A stretch of DNA of 64,000 nucleotides from Exilibacterium tricleocarpae (GTDB lineage: Bacteria; Pseudomonadota; Gammaproteobacteria; Pseudomonadales; Cellvibrionaceae), in NCBI RefSeq assembly GCF_007004655.1, contig NZ_ML660107.1:1-64000 (forward strand), written 5' to 3'. The notes beneath the pieces were generated by a model. That model saw nothing but the letters and a program-made list of their open reading frames with translations. It searched no databases and had not been told where the DNA came from. A program made the translations under genes and the position numbers. Positions 55,145-63,937 of the stretch are shown piece by piece; the stretch's first letter is position 1, and each line of letters begins with the position of its first letter.

Positions 55145-56494
55145 ATGAGTGAACTTAAAGTATTAACGCCTACGGGAATGATGGGTTACGGCTTTCCCGA
55201 GGAAGATCTGCTGAAGGCGCTCGATCATAACCCGGATGTCATGGTTGTGGATTCAGGGTCAATTGACAGTGGGCCTCAGAAGTTGGGAAGCGGTTCCATG
55301 ACGACACCCGAAGATGCTTACAGGGCTGAGTTTAAAATACTATTAAAGGTCGTTAATGATAAAAAAATTCCTCTCTATATCAGCTCAGCGGGTGGTGCGG
55401 GTTCGAACCAGCAAGTTGACAGCTTTCGCAAGATGGTTGAGGAAATCTGTCAGCAAGAGGGATATCAGCTAAGCATTGCCTGTATCTACGCAGATATTTC
55501 CAAAGAGCATGTAAGGGAAATGCTCGCGGCAGGTAAAGTTAAGCCCTGTGGAAAATCTGTTCCTGAGTTGACAGAAGATGAGCTGGATTGCACAAAAAAT
55601 ATTGTCGGCCAAATGGGCATTGAGCCCTTTATGAGGGCAATAGAGAGAGACACCCATGTGATTATTGCAGGACGTGCCTATGATCCAGCGCCAATTGCGG
55701 CTATTGGCATTTATAAAGGTTTTGATCCTGCGCTCTGTTGGCATATGGGAAAAATTTTAGAGTGTGGTGGGCTTTGTGCCGAGCCGGCATGCCAGGTTAT
55801 GCTCGGGACCTTACGTGAGGATCACTTTGAGCTTGAGCCCCTTAGCGAGGACTCTTGTTGTACCGAGATATCGGTGGCAGCACATACCCTGTATGAAAAA
55901 TCACACCCGTATTTATTACCCGGGCCAGGCGGTACGTTGGATCTGTCCGGGTGCCGTTTTGAACAGATTGACAATCGCCGAGTAAAAGTTTCAGGTAGCC
56001 AATTTGTAAGGACGCCTTATACTGTCAAGCTTGAAGGAGTGAAGATGACCGGCTATCGGACAACAACGATAGCGGGCGTAAGAGACCCTAATGTGATCGC
56101 TGCACTTGACGAAATTGAGACGATGGCACGTTATTTTGTCTTGCAGAATTATCCCCAGTATGAAAACCGTTTCAAAATGCGCTTCCAGGTGTACGGGCGT
56201 GATGGCGTCTTGGGTGCGTTGGAACCAGACCTGACCCCCGCGAAAGAAGTGTGTGTAGTTATTGAGGTTTTGGGTGAAACTCAGGATATTGCCACGCACA
56301 TTTGCGCAAAGGCGAGGGTCGCTCTGTTGCATGCACCCTATGCCGGTCGCATAGCCACGTCAGGTAATTGTGGATTTATGTTGACTCCGCTGGAGATACC
56401 CCTTGGGGAAACCTACGAATTCAGTATCTATCATTTAATGGACGTGAGCGACCCCTGTGTTCATTTTCCCGTTAAGTACTTCAATGTTGGCTGA
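55145..56494 (+). CDS. AtuA-like acyclic terpene utilisation protein (DUF1446)
   Basis: 449 residues. Family features: KVLTPTGMMGYGFPEEDLLK, SGSIDSGPQKLGSGSMT, ISSAGGAGSNQQVDSF, HVIIAGRAYDPAPIAAIGIY, GYRTTTIAGVRDPNVIAALD, and GNCGFMLTPLEIPLGETYEF. AtuA is named from citronellol/geraniol degradation in Pseudomonas, but the reaction is unknown; no geranyl-CoA carboxylase genes are present here. The DUF4387 protein 10 bp downstream is its standard partner (they are fused in some species). The neighbouring receptor and transporter suggest a soluble or hydrophobic acid as substrate. Confidence 0.88.
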   Translation: MSELKVLTPTGMMGYGFPEEDLLKALDHNPDVMVVDSGSIDSGPQKLGSGSMTTPEDAYRAEFKILLKVVNDKKIPLYISSAGGAGSNQQVDSFRKMVEEICQQEGYQLSIACIYADISKEHVREMLAAGKVKPCGKSVPELTEDELDCTKNIVGQMGIEPFMRAIERDTHVIIAGRAYDPAPIAAIGIYKGFDPALCWHMGKILECGGLCAEPACQVMLGTLREDHFELEPLSEDSCCTEISVAAHTLYEKSHPYLLPGPGGTLDLSGCRFEQIDNRRVKVSGSQFVRTPYTVKLEGVKMTGYRTTTIAGVRDPNVIAALDEIETMARYFVLQNYPQYENRFKMRFQVYGRDGVLGALEPDLTPAKEVCVVIEVLGETQDIATHICAKARVALLHAPYAGRIATSGNCGFMLTPLEIPLGETYEFSIYHLMDVSDPCVHFPVKYFNVG

Positions 56495-56504
56495 GAGTGG
56501 TTAA

Positions 56505-56840
56505 ATGAATACGGTAGAACATGCAAATCTGATGGAGCTGGCCTCTGTCATTCGAAGCAAAAATGCCTCTCCTTTTGAGGTGACTTTTGACATTATATTC
56601 AAGAACAAGTCTATCTATGAGGTGGTGAAGAAGAACCAGATATTAAACAAAGAGATACTCGCAGAGCTATATAATGTCTCCCCCGATCATATTCTGGATG
56701 TTATCTACTTCGATGCAGCCAATGCGGTGAAGTTTAATATGCCGCGTTCAGCACCTCATGCCAGCTTTGGCGAAACCGATATGCACTCTGCACAGCAGCA
56801 TGTTCCTTTGCAGGGTCTTGTACTGGAGCTGGAGTCATAG
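56505..56840 (+). CDS. DUF4387 family protein, partner of AtuA-like protein
   Basis: 111 residues. LMELASVIRSKNASPFEVTF and DIIFKNKSIYEVVKKNQILN, followed by FDAANAVKFNMPRSAPHASF and GETDMHSAQQH, are typical for DUF4387. The conserved Lys, Glu and His positions suggest that it completes an active site of the upstream AtuA-like protein. Its stop shares one base with the GTG start of the transporter, so translation is coupled. Function unknown. Confidence 0.9.
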   Translation: MNTVEHANLMELASVIRSKNASPFEVTFDIIFKNKSIYEVVKKNQILNKEILAELYNVSPDHILDVIYFDAANAVKFNMPRSAPHASFGETDMHSAQQHVPLQGLVLELES

Positions 56841-58180
56841 TGACCAGCCGGGAAGCTGCACTGGATAAGCGCCCAGTTAACACAGGCACTATTCTGGCCT
56901 ACTCCAGCTTGACCATACCTATCACCGCGGTGGGCGTGCCGTTGGGGATCTACTTGCCTCCACTGTACGCGACGGAGCTGGGGCTGGGCCTTGCGACCGT
57001 CGGCCTAGTCTTCATGCTCGCCCGGGTATTCGATGTGATTACTGATCCCTTGATGGGGCTTATGGTTGATCGTTTTCCAAGCCGTCTGGGCAGAAGAAAA
57101 CACTGGATTCTTGTTGGGACTCCAATATTGCTTACCGCGGCTTGGTTCGTATATTTACCGTCACCGGAATCCGGCTCAGTTGTCTATCTAATTTTGTGGT
57201 TGTTTGTTCTCTACTTGGGGTTCACGCTGATTGATGTAGCTCATAAATCATGGGGTCCCGATCTGGCAACCACTTATAACGACCGCTCCCGCCTGTTCGG
57301 CTGGCGCGAAGCTATGAACATCTGTGGAACTATCGCGGTATTAACGCTACCAGCACTTCTGAGCCATTTTAAAGAGGCCGATGCATATGATAAAGCTGAG
57401 ATTATGGGGTTGTTCCTGATTGTTTCGCTGCCCATTGCTGTCGCTATTATAGTCCGGTTTGTGCCCGACCGGTTTGGCAAGGCATCAACTGCGCCATCTT
57501 TTGATTTAGCGGAAGTCTTTCAGTCGCTTCGAAACAAGGCAATAGTGAGAGTCTTAATCGCCGAATGCTTCATTGCCGTCGGAGTAGGTGCCGCCGGCGC
57601 CATGTTTTTGTTTGTTGCCAAGTGGGTATTCAATCTCGAGGACTACGCAAGCCTGGGACTTATCGTATTTTTCTTAAGTGGTTTGATCGCGGTGGCGGGG
57701 TGGGTAAAGTTAAGCGCCTTAACGAGTAAGCATATAGCTCTTATTATCGCTTCTTTGTACAGCGCATTGGGAACCATCTTGTATCTCCTGGTTGACAAAG
57801 AAGAGTCGCTGGCAGCACTTTTTGGACTCAGTGCCGTTTTGGGGGCCGGTTTTACTGCGCCTCAAGTCTTGGTCCGCTCAATGTTGGCTGACATAGTTGA
57901 CCAAGAACAACTGCGCTCAGGCCACAACCGCTCGGGGCTGTATTTTTCCATGATGTCGACAGTTTTCAAGCTGGGTGGTGCGATGGCGGTAGGCCTGTCA
58001 TATTTTGTGCTTGAGCAGGTAGGATTCGATCCGGCGGTGGCGAACTCCCCGAATGCTGTCAATGGACTCTTATTGACCTTTGTGGGCATTCCGTCCTTCA
58101 TGTCGTTGTTGACGGCTGCCTGTATGTTGAAGTATCCACTGACTAAAGATGTGCATGAGCGTATTCGTGAAGTGCTGTAG
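56840..58180 (+). CDS. MFS transporter, GPH (glycoside-pentoside-hexuronide) type
   Basis: 446 residues with a GTG start overlapping the previous stop by one base. Twelve predicted helices. The GPH signature DVITDPLMGLMVDRFPSRLG, then RRKHWILVGTP, lies near residue 70. VLGAGFTAPQVLVRSMLADI and DQEQLRSGHNRSGLYFSMMS are also characteristic. Such symporters carry sugars, uronides or related solutes, with Na+ or H+. Here it probably imports the molecule passed by the TonB receptor. Confidence 0.9.
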   Translation: MTSREAALDKRPVNTGTILAYSSLTIPITAVGVPLGIYLPPLYATELGLGLATVGLVFMLARVFDVITDPLMGLMVDRFPSRLGRRKHWILVGTPILLTAAWFVYLPSPESGSVVYLILWLFVLYLGFTLIDVAHKSWGPDLATTYNDRSRLFGWREAMNICGTIAVLTLPALLSHFKEADAYDKAEIMGLFLIVSLPIAVAIIVRFVPDRFGKASTAPSFDLAEVFQSLRNKAIVRVLIAECFIAVGVGAAGAMFLFVAKWVFNLEDYASLGLIVFFLSGLIAVAGWVKLSALTSKHIALIIASLYSALGTILYLLVDKEESLAALFGLSAVLGAGFTAPQVLVRSMLADIVDQEQLRSGHNRSGLYFSMMSTVFKLGGAMAVGLSYFVLEQVGFDPAVANSPNAVNGLLLTFVGIPSFMSLLTAACMLKYPLTKDVHERIREVL

Positions 58181-58202
58181 CTGCCAATGGAGTTTCGAGC
58201 TC

Positions 58203-58222
58203 TTAACTAATAGGTTAGTTAA
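58203..58222. repeat. AT-rich palindrome TTAACTA/TAGTTAA
   Basis: A 7-bp perfect inverted repeat with a 6-bp centre, 23 bp after the transporter stop. On the plus strand AAAAAG follows, not T. It could be an operator of the regulator gene or a weak terminator. Confidence 0.4.
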
Positions 58223-58243
58223 AAAGAAAAGTCATTAGCTGTA

Positions 58244-58259
58244 CAAAGGCGTCCAATTT
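58244..58259 (-). promoter_or_regulatory. Operator half-site upstream of GntR gene (AAATTG-GACG)
   Basis: Read on the minus strand, AAAATTGGACG matches the AAAATTGGATG of the site at 52726 in ten of eleven bases, while the second half is poor. Located 67-82 bp before the chosen start of the regulator, it suggests autoregulation. Confidence 0.45.
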
Positions 58260-58325
58260 TGCACTTTGCTATTTTCGGGTACAATGGCTGTCGTGCATTC
58301 AACTATTACCCTGGGCGAGTTGTTT

Positions 58326-59096
58326 ATGGATACTTTGGGAGCTGAACCTGGCCAGATATTTCCGCCTTTTGACGAGGGTGAGAAGCTTAAAGGATCAGAA
58401 AGTTTGACGCAATCCCAAACTGCATTGGCGAGGCTGCGCAATTTGATACTCAGTGCTAAAGTTGAAGCCGGCAGTAAATTGCGAGCAGCCGCATTGGCTG
58501 AACAACTGGGGGTTTCCCGAACGCCCATAAGAAATGCGCTGGCGGTACTTGAATCTGAAGGTTTGGTCGATTACTCAAGCAATTGCGGATATACGGCTCG
58601 AGAATTCGGATTGCGGGATGTCCTGGATGCTATCGAGGTTCGCGCCGGCTTGGAGGCAATGGGTGTTCGCATACTGGCCGAACGAGGGTTTCCCGAGGAA
58701 ATGCAGAATTTTGCCTTGCAGCAAGTTAAAGCAGGGCGAGACCTCCTGGAGAGAGGTGAGTGGCCTGCTGAGGCGGAGACCGCCTGGTACAATCATAATT
58801 ACAATTTTCACCGTACGCTGGTTCTCGCTACAAATAATCGCTATTTGCGCAATACCATTACGGCCACTTTGATTATTCCGACACTGGGTGACAGTTTAAA
58901 GGTTTCTGCGTTTGGTATTAAAGGCGACTTTCCCTCACAGGACTTCGAGGGAGTTCCCGGGCATATTTGGGAATCTCAAGTTCACCACGAGCGGTTGCTA
59001 AAGGCCATCGGTAATAGCGACGCAGTGCGAGCGCAGAATATTATGCGGGAGCATGTGCTACTGAGTCGAGATAGGGTTGCGGCTGGATTTGAATAG
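58326..59096 (+). CDS. FadR/GntR-family regulator with FCD domain
   Basis: 256 residues from ATG 58326; ATG 58284 (14 residues more) is also possible, and the open frame goes back to 58266. The winged helix covers about residues 25-90: LARLRNLILSAKVEAGSKLR, AAALAEQLGVSRTPIRNALA, VLESEGLV. The FCD ligand domain follows with ALEAMGVR-like helices, NYNFHRTLV (His ligand) and HHERLLKAI (metal-binding His), and HVLLSRD. This subfamily responds to organic acids. Its position at the end of the cluster and the shared operator sites make it the likely regulator of the TonB/AtuA unit. Confidence 0.88.
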   Translation: MDTLGAEPGQIFPPFDEGEKLKGSESLTQSQTALARLRNLILSAKVEAGSKLRAAALAEQLGVSRTPIRNALAVLESEGLVDYSSNCGYTAREFGLRDVLDAIEVRAGLEAMGVRILAERGFPEEMQNFALQQVKAGRDLLERGEWPAEAETAWYNHNYNFHRTLVLATNNRYLRNTITATLIIPTLGDSLKVSAFGIKGDFPSQDFEGVPGHIWESQVHHERLLKAIGNSDAVRAQNIMREHVLLSRDRVAAGFE

Positions 59097-59172
59097 AGCC
59101 TGTAAATATCGACATCGGATCAGATGTAGTCAGGAATAGGTTTCGACAAGGTCGTGCAGGCCGAATTGTGGT

Positions 59173-59402
59173 GGTGATTACACTATTGCCGTGGGCGGCG
59201 ATGATTTTGGCTTCGACGGCACCTGCGACTATTCGACGGCACCTGCGATTATAAGATGCAGGTGAAGATACCCGAGCCGGGTTCACTGTTGCTGCTCCTG
59301 TCCGGCGTGCCCGCGCTCGTGCTGAAACGACGCATGGGCAGGTCCGCCAGTAGTAGGGCGGCCTTCCCAATGCACTCTGCGGGCTCGGCGCCTACAGAGT
59401 GA
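59173..59402 (+). pseudogene. PEP-CTERM protein fragment, frameshifted by a 20-bp duplication
   Basis: The first part reads GDYTIAVGGDDFGFDGTCDY, nearly identical to the intact protein at 51624. TCGACGGCACCTGCGACTAT (59213-59232) is then repeated with one change at 59233-59252, and 20 extra bases shift the frame. Removing one copy restores YKMQVKIPEPGSLLLLLSGV and PALVLKRRMGRS, the complete PEP-CTERM tail. The N-terminal two-thirds are missing. A mutated terminator copy follows. The rest of 59097-59704 holds no gene. Confidence 0.8.
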
Positions 59403-59704
59403 CATTTCCCACCAATCGCTATTTGCCGCCGACGTCAGGACACCAGTTTGGCGCAATCCCTGCCGGGCAATTTATCACCGGCCATGATTCTTCGCACTCC
59501 GGATACTGTACATCGCTGAAACTGTGACGGAGGTCTCACTTTTGGCACGGTGATTTTCCCGCCAATTACGGTAATGTATAGAGAATAAGAAAACACTGCC
59601 TTTATAATTTTGTGATCTAATAATTCAAAAAGGCATTACTGAATGAATGCAGGTATCGGCGCTGCGAAATGTCGAAGTAGCGTTCTTATTGCGGGGGGTT
59701 ACCT

Positions 59705-60328
59705 ATGTCGACAGTGATGAGTCCATCAACACAGCAGAATCATTCTCCGGGTCTCGCGACCCTGGTAAAAGACCTCGCCCGGGACCTGGTCGGCGAGGGC
59801 GGCAATATCCTGGACCTCGGCCCCCCAGCGTCCGGAGCTGCTCGGGCATTTCTCAATCTCAAGTGTAAGTGCCATGTGGAAGACCTGGTGGAATACCTGG
59901 AGCAGGTCTCCCGCGATGATCCCGCAGCCAATCAAAAGTTGAATGATCATCTGCTGCCAAAACCCGAGGGGCTTAAATTCGACCTGGTCCTGGGTTGGGA
60001 TATTTTCAGCTTCCTGGCTTTCGACACCATAGCCTCTCTGATGGCCAGGCTCAGCCCTCACTTTAAACAGGGCACGGTGTTGTACATCCTGGCTTATACC
60101 GATACGACGGCCCCCATCAAACCTAAACGCTTCAAAATGCTCGAGGACTTCAGCTGCCGCACAGCGGGTGACGCCTACCGGGTGAACGCCATCAAGCCCC
60201 ACTCCGGCGCCGAGTTGCTTGAGTATATGCAGGAATTCTCCCTGCGCGGCAAGCTGATTGAGTCAGAGACAATGGCGGACAATATTACCGAGGTATTGTT
60301 GACGTTTGACCCGTCTCTATCTCAGTGA
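59705..60328 (+). CDS. Class I SAM-methyltransferase-like protein
   Basis: 207 residues. GGNILDLGPPASGAARAFLN gives the SAM-binding motif I near residue 33-45, followed by KCHVEDLVEYLEQ, FDLVLGWDIFSFLAFDTIAS (motif IV position) and TVLYILAYTDTTAPIKPKRF. The glycine motif is degenerate (PPASGAA), so activity is uncertain. A GGGGGG run precedes the ATG. No neighbours on either side form an operon with it. Confidence 0.75.
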   Translation: MSTVMSPSTQQNHSPGLATLVKDLARDLVGEGGNILDLGPPASGAARAFLNLKCKCHVEDLVEYLEQVSRDDPAANQKLNDHLLPKPEGLKFDLVLGWDIFSFLAFDTIASLMARLSPHFKQGTVLYILAYTDTTAPIKPKRFKMLEDFSCRTAGDAYRVNAIKPHSGAELLEYMQEFSLRGKLIESETMADNITEVLLTFDPSLSQ

Positions 60329-61023
60329 CACCTGGCGCAGCGCCCCGGCGGCAGCACTGCGAGACTTTTACACCCTGGTGTGTAATGACTTGGTTATAAC
60401 AATTCATGCAAATCATTTGGATACTTTACGCAGTGATAAAACACGCCCACAAAGCCTCAAGCAACTGCAATGAGAATACAGACCTATAGTCTACCGCGTT
60501 AGGGTACAAAGGCTCACCTATGGAGACGCTAAGAACGAGCTGTCCGCCCGGCAGTAAAAAATTCAATCCAGTAATAGACAACCCACTTAGCCGAAACCCG
60601 GTAAATCTGAGACGGAGCGGCAGTCAAAACCGTCTCGCTCAAAAAGTAAGCGCCATACTTTCATTACTGCAGCTCCAGAGCGCGATTCAAACTGTTGACT
60701 CACACCATCACTTATATTTAAGCTGGGTTTTTCTGCCTGAAGTGACCCTCTAAGCCCTTCATTAACGGGCCAGAACACCATCCTATATGATTGGCAAAAG
60801 CGTCAAAAATAGGGTATAAGCAGATCGCTAGAAGCCATTCAAATCCGAACAGTGGTTCCACCTGTTTTTCAGATAGCTGTAAGACTCAAAAATCATACAG
60901 AGTGAAAAGTTGTAGTCTCCAGGTAGGTACATCTAGACAGTCAGTCTGTCAAAAACCTGCTGTTAACGTTTAGTAGAGTAATACAACAATATCGCCACTT
61001 GTGATCAGCAAAAGGAGCGTAAA
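60329..61023 (+). other. Gene-free stretch before ART-HYD1 toxin gene
   Basis: I see no supported gene in this stretch. Two short frames (near 60520-60753 and 60791-60973) have no recognisable protein character. It probably holds the promoter of the toxin gene. Confidence 0.4.
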
Positions 61024-62442
61024 TTGAAAACTGGAATCACACTACTCACCGCTCTCTTGCTGTGTGCTGTCAAAACGTTTGCCAGTGGGTTTGACAACAA
61101 CACAATGGTGAAAATAGGAGATTACAATAACAACGGACTAAAAGATTTTTATATTAGACAACAACCAAAAATAATTATTCTGCATGGTGAAATTGCCACT
61201 CCCATCATACTACCCACCGCAGTGAAAGACTTTGTCTTGGCGAACAATGGCAACGGCACCTTTACCATTATCGGAGATCTTTCAAATCAAGACAAACAAG
61301 CCATAAAGGATTGGCCGCTCTCTTCTGTAGATGTGTTTATAGGTGACTTTAATGTAGATGGCAGTTTTGATTTAAATCTTAGAAACATCTCCACAGATAT
61401 CGCTGGAGCAATGGATCAGATTATCTACGCAGGCCCAACTAACAATTCGGCACCGATTGGCATTCGGGCGCTAGATACTGAGTTCCAAAATTATTTTAGT
61501 CAAGTCTACGAATGGATACTCGACGAAAATTACTTTGAAAATACCGCTATCGAAAATGGTTGGTACGACTACCAGGGCCAACTAAGAACCGGCTGGTGGG
61601 GAATTGAATATATTAGCTTTTACTATATATATGGTGACGGCAAACCTTTTTTGGATGACAATGATGACCCAAAAGATCCCGGTAACAGACCGGCATACTG
61701 TGAAGATTTCTCAGATTTCTGTCGCTACAATTTAGATCGCGAGATTTGGCAAGTATACGGCACATACCTTTATAATATCAGGGTTATTTTTGATTATAGT
61801 CATTTTAACCAAGACGCAAGAAACACCACCACAGTGCTTGGGAGGTTGCTGCAAAGCGACGAAGACCAAGCTAATACTGCGGATGTAGGACAACTTGAAA
61901 CCACTGCCGAAACGATTTTACAAACCACTATAGAATTGCCTACGCCTGGTGAGGTTGTTGAAATACCAACAGCCATTCCTATTCCTGGCGATTCCGACCG
62001 CCCTGATAGATTCAGACGTCCCAAACTTGGGTGGTTGGGTTATTATCTATTTTTGTTGGATCTGGCGGAGTGGGCTAACAAGCGTGCAGCAGAAAACCGC
62101 ATGGTCTATCATTATACTAATGCAGTAGGTCGACAAAAAATTATTGACTCGGGTGAGATTATAAACCTTAACACTCCAATTGGAGGAGATGTGTATTTTA
62201 CGTACCTTGCTTATCCCAATAGTGAGGTCGCAATGGAGCTCTTAGCCTTGTGCGGTGCACCTAGAGTTGGTTTTTTTGCTGTTAAGCAAGCGAACATTCC
62301 CGACTTAAGTTTATTTACACGTGTCACGCCATTTGATTGTGAAGATGGCACTCACCCTAACGGTGGCGGCTGGGAGGCTACAGCAGCATCACCCGTTAAT
62401 GCACGTCCTATTCGTTTTATACCGATTGCCGAAAGATTTTAA
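61024..62442 (+). CDS. Exported FG-GAP/ART-HYD1 polymorphic toxin
   Basis: 472 residues with a TTG start at 61024, set by the strong RBS AAAGGAG 7 nt upstream. A signal peptide (1-21) is followed by FG-GAP-like loops: IGDYNNNGLKDFYIRQ (31-46) and IGDFNVDGSFDLNLRN (106-121). A middle region without family (about 150-330) precedes a C-terminal domain starting near 358: MVYHYTNAVGRQKIIDSGEI, GGDVYFTYLAYP, then PRVGFFAVK. HYTN (363-366) and GGDVYFTYL fit the ART-HYD1 ADP-ribosyltransferase toxin family. Exported by Sec, it may act in the periplasm of the producer or be transferred onward. A 93-residue ORF one base downstream is the immunity candidate. Confidence 0.75.
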   Translation: MKTGITLLTALLLCAVKTFASGFDNNTMVKIGDYNNNGLKDFYIRQQPKIIILHGEIATPIILPTAVKDFVLANNGNGTFTIIGDLSNQDKQAIKDWPLSSVDVFIGDFNVDGSFDLNLRNISTDIAGAMDQIIYAGPTNNSAPIGIRALDTEFQNYFSQVYEWILDENYFENTAIENGWYDYQGQLRTGWWGIEYISFYYIYGDGKPFLDDNDDPKDPGNRPAYCEDFSDFCRYNLDREIWQVYGTYLYNIRVIFDYSHFNQDARNTTTVLGRLLQSDEDQANTADVGQLETTAETILQTTIELPTPGEVVEIPTAIPIPGDSDRPDRFRRPKLGWLGYYLFLLDLAEWANKRAAENRMVYHYTNAVGRQKIIDSGEIINLNTPIGGDVYFTYLAYPNSEVAMELLALCGAPRVGFFAVKQANIPDLSLFTRVTPFDCEDGTHPNGGGWEATAASPVNARPIRFIPIAERF

Positions 62443-62443
62443 T

Positions 62444-62725
62444 ATGGGAAAATGTAAATTCTTGGTACTTGTCGACTATCAACACGGTGGCTGCGGGTTT
62501 ATTGTTTATGCAAAGTCCCGGGACGAACTGGAGAAAGCGCTGAAAATACATAGCCCTGATCGAGGCATCATGCTCATCGATAACAATATTGATGAGCATC
62601 CATTGGTTAAATACCTTGGTAAAAATATCGATGTGTATGATTTGGACAAACCATCTGGCTTATTGCAAATTTGTATTACACAATCACAGCGCTACTTTTC
62701 CGATAGCAAAATAGTTATACCATAG
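62444..62725 (+). CDS. Putative immunity protein for ART-HYD1 toxin
   Basis: 93 residues from ATG 62444, one base after the toxin stop; the longer frame from 62321 overlaps the toxin. No signal peptide (MGKCKFLVLVDYQHGGCGFI). Alpha/beta pattern: strand, helix SRDELEKALKIHSP, IMLIDNNIDEHPLVKYL, and a C-terminal ICITQSQRYFSDSKIVI. No family recognised. Tight coupling to a toxin gene and small size are the usual marks of an immunity gene. Because the toxin has a Sec signal, a cytoplasmic immunity protein would have to protect before export, or capture toxin returning from neighbours. Confidence 0.7.
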   Translation: MGKCKFLVLVDYQHGGCGFIVYAKSRDELEKALKIHSPDRGIMLIDNNIDEHPLVKYLGKNIDVYDLDKPSGLLQICITQSQRYFSDSKIVIP

Positions 62726-62929
62726 TCCTGACAGGCAGCATGTTTACTTTTCTAAGATACTGAGAGATAAAAGCGGTGTTTAACGCTATCATGAAAAGGA
62801 GTCGTGGTGCTTGCTTTTGATCAGTCGGGTCTGTGAGTTTGACTGCCGAGAGTAGAGATGGTGAGGAAAAACGCAATTAAGGGAGGAAAGCGTTGTTCGT
62901 CACCGCCTAAAAAGCAAGCATTACGCCCC

Positions 62930-63514
62930 CTAAAAAAGCGACCACCCTGTACCGGCTTTCGAATCGATCTCCCGCCGGCGGGCATGACCGAGTTCGCGTC
63001 CCACCCGTTTTTTGCCAGCCCTGGCAAGTGAATACAAATCACCCTGCTTGAAACGCTCTGCCAACATAAAAAAACCATAGGCATGGGCGACATTGCGGAT
63101 ACCTTCCGGCCCCTGCTCATAGATATAGGCCAGCGCCAAAAGCGGGTAGTATTCATCCTCCTGCATCGCCCTGAGACAGTGCTTCTCCGCCCGCTTGAAG
63201 TTCTGCGCGGCGTGCATCAGCCAAAACTCACAAACCCGCAGGTGGCTGGGTTCGATAAAGTCTTTGGCCGACATAAAATAATGTCGCGCCTGTTGCACAT
63301 CGGCAGCGGTTCGATCGGCATTGTAAAAAAGCCGGCGGGCCAGTGTCAGGGCAGACTCGGGATCATCTCTAATGCTGTCGGCCGACGGTTGCAATTCTCC
63401 CTCGACAGGCACTTCGTCGCTGTCGGCCATACTCGGTGCAATCCACACCATAAGCGCTATCGCGATCGCCTGGATAATAGTTGACGCAATCGTTTTCTTG
63501 TTATTCTCGACCAT
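62930..63514 (-). CDS. Exported Sel1/TPR-like repeat protein
   Basis: 194 residues. A signal anchor (IIQAIAIALMVWIAPSMA) is followed by tandem Sel1-like helical pairs: DPESALTLARRLFYNADRTA, ARHYFMSAKDF, RAEKHCLRAMQEDEYYPLLA, and EGIRNVAHAYGFFMLAERFK. Such proteins mediate protein contacts in the periplasm. No partner can be inferred from the surroundings. Confidence 0.82.
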   Translation of the reverse strand: MVENNKKTIASTIIQAIAIALMVWIAPSMADSDEVPVEGELQPSADSIRDDPESALTLARRLFYNADRTAADVQQARHYFMSAKDFIEPSHLRVCEFWLMHAAQNFKRAEKHCLRAMQEDEYYPLLALAYIYEQGPEGIRNVAHAYGFFMLAERFKQGDLYSLARAGKKRVGRELGHARRREIDSKAGTGWSLF

Positions 63515-63543
63515 TTTATTGCTGCTCGTATCGGTTTATTCTG

Positions 63544-63575
63544 TTTGTTAAAGAGACGCTTTGTTAAAGAGGCGC
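63544..63575. repeat. Two tandem 16-bp repeats (TTTGTTAAAGAGRCGC)
   Basis: 63544-63559 and 63560-63575 differ at one base, 30 bp before the Sel1-like gene start on the minus strand. The rest of 63576-63937 holds no gene I can support. Confidence 0.5.
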
Positions 63576-63937
63576 TATTGAAACAACTGGAGTTAACAAG
63601 AGACAGAAAACCCACAGTATCGACAAAGTTCAAAAGGTTTGGACTTATGACTCTATCGTAACGATTCTAGCGTCCGAACTTTTTTTTCACTATGCAGTAA
63701 ACGCGATTTTTCCAAGGCATTTTTCTGTAGGACGGCTACTGGATTTTAGCGTTATCGCAATCGCAAATAAGACAGTGGCAGAGCGATCGCCAGCCGACAG
63801 CATGCAGTTTGCTGCGTACCGGAGACAACATAGAACGCTCAACAAAGTGTTACGTTTTCTCAAAAGACCCGCACTAATCATCGTATGCTTTAGACATAAC
63901 TTTTTGATCTGCCCAACCTCGATGCGCTGGGGTTACC

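Noticed and set aside
55395-55415. tRNA-like GGGTTCGAACC
   Set aside because: Within the AtuA-like coding sequence and no cloverleaf partner arms nearby.
60520-60973. Two short plus-strand frames
   Set aside because: No RBS, no recognisable family, atypical composition; considered chance.
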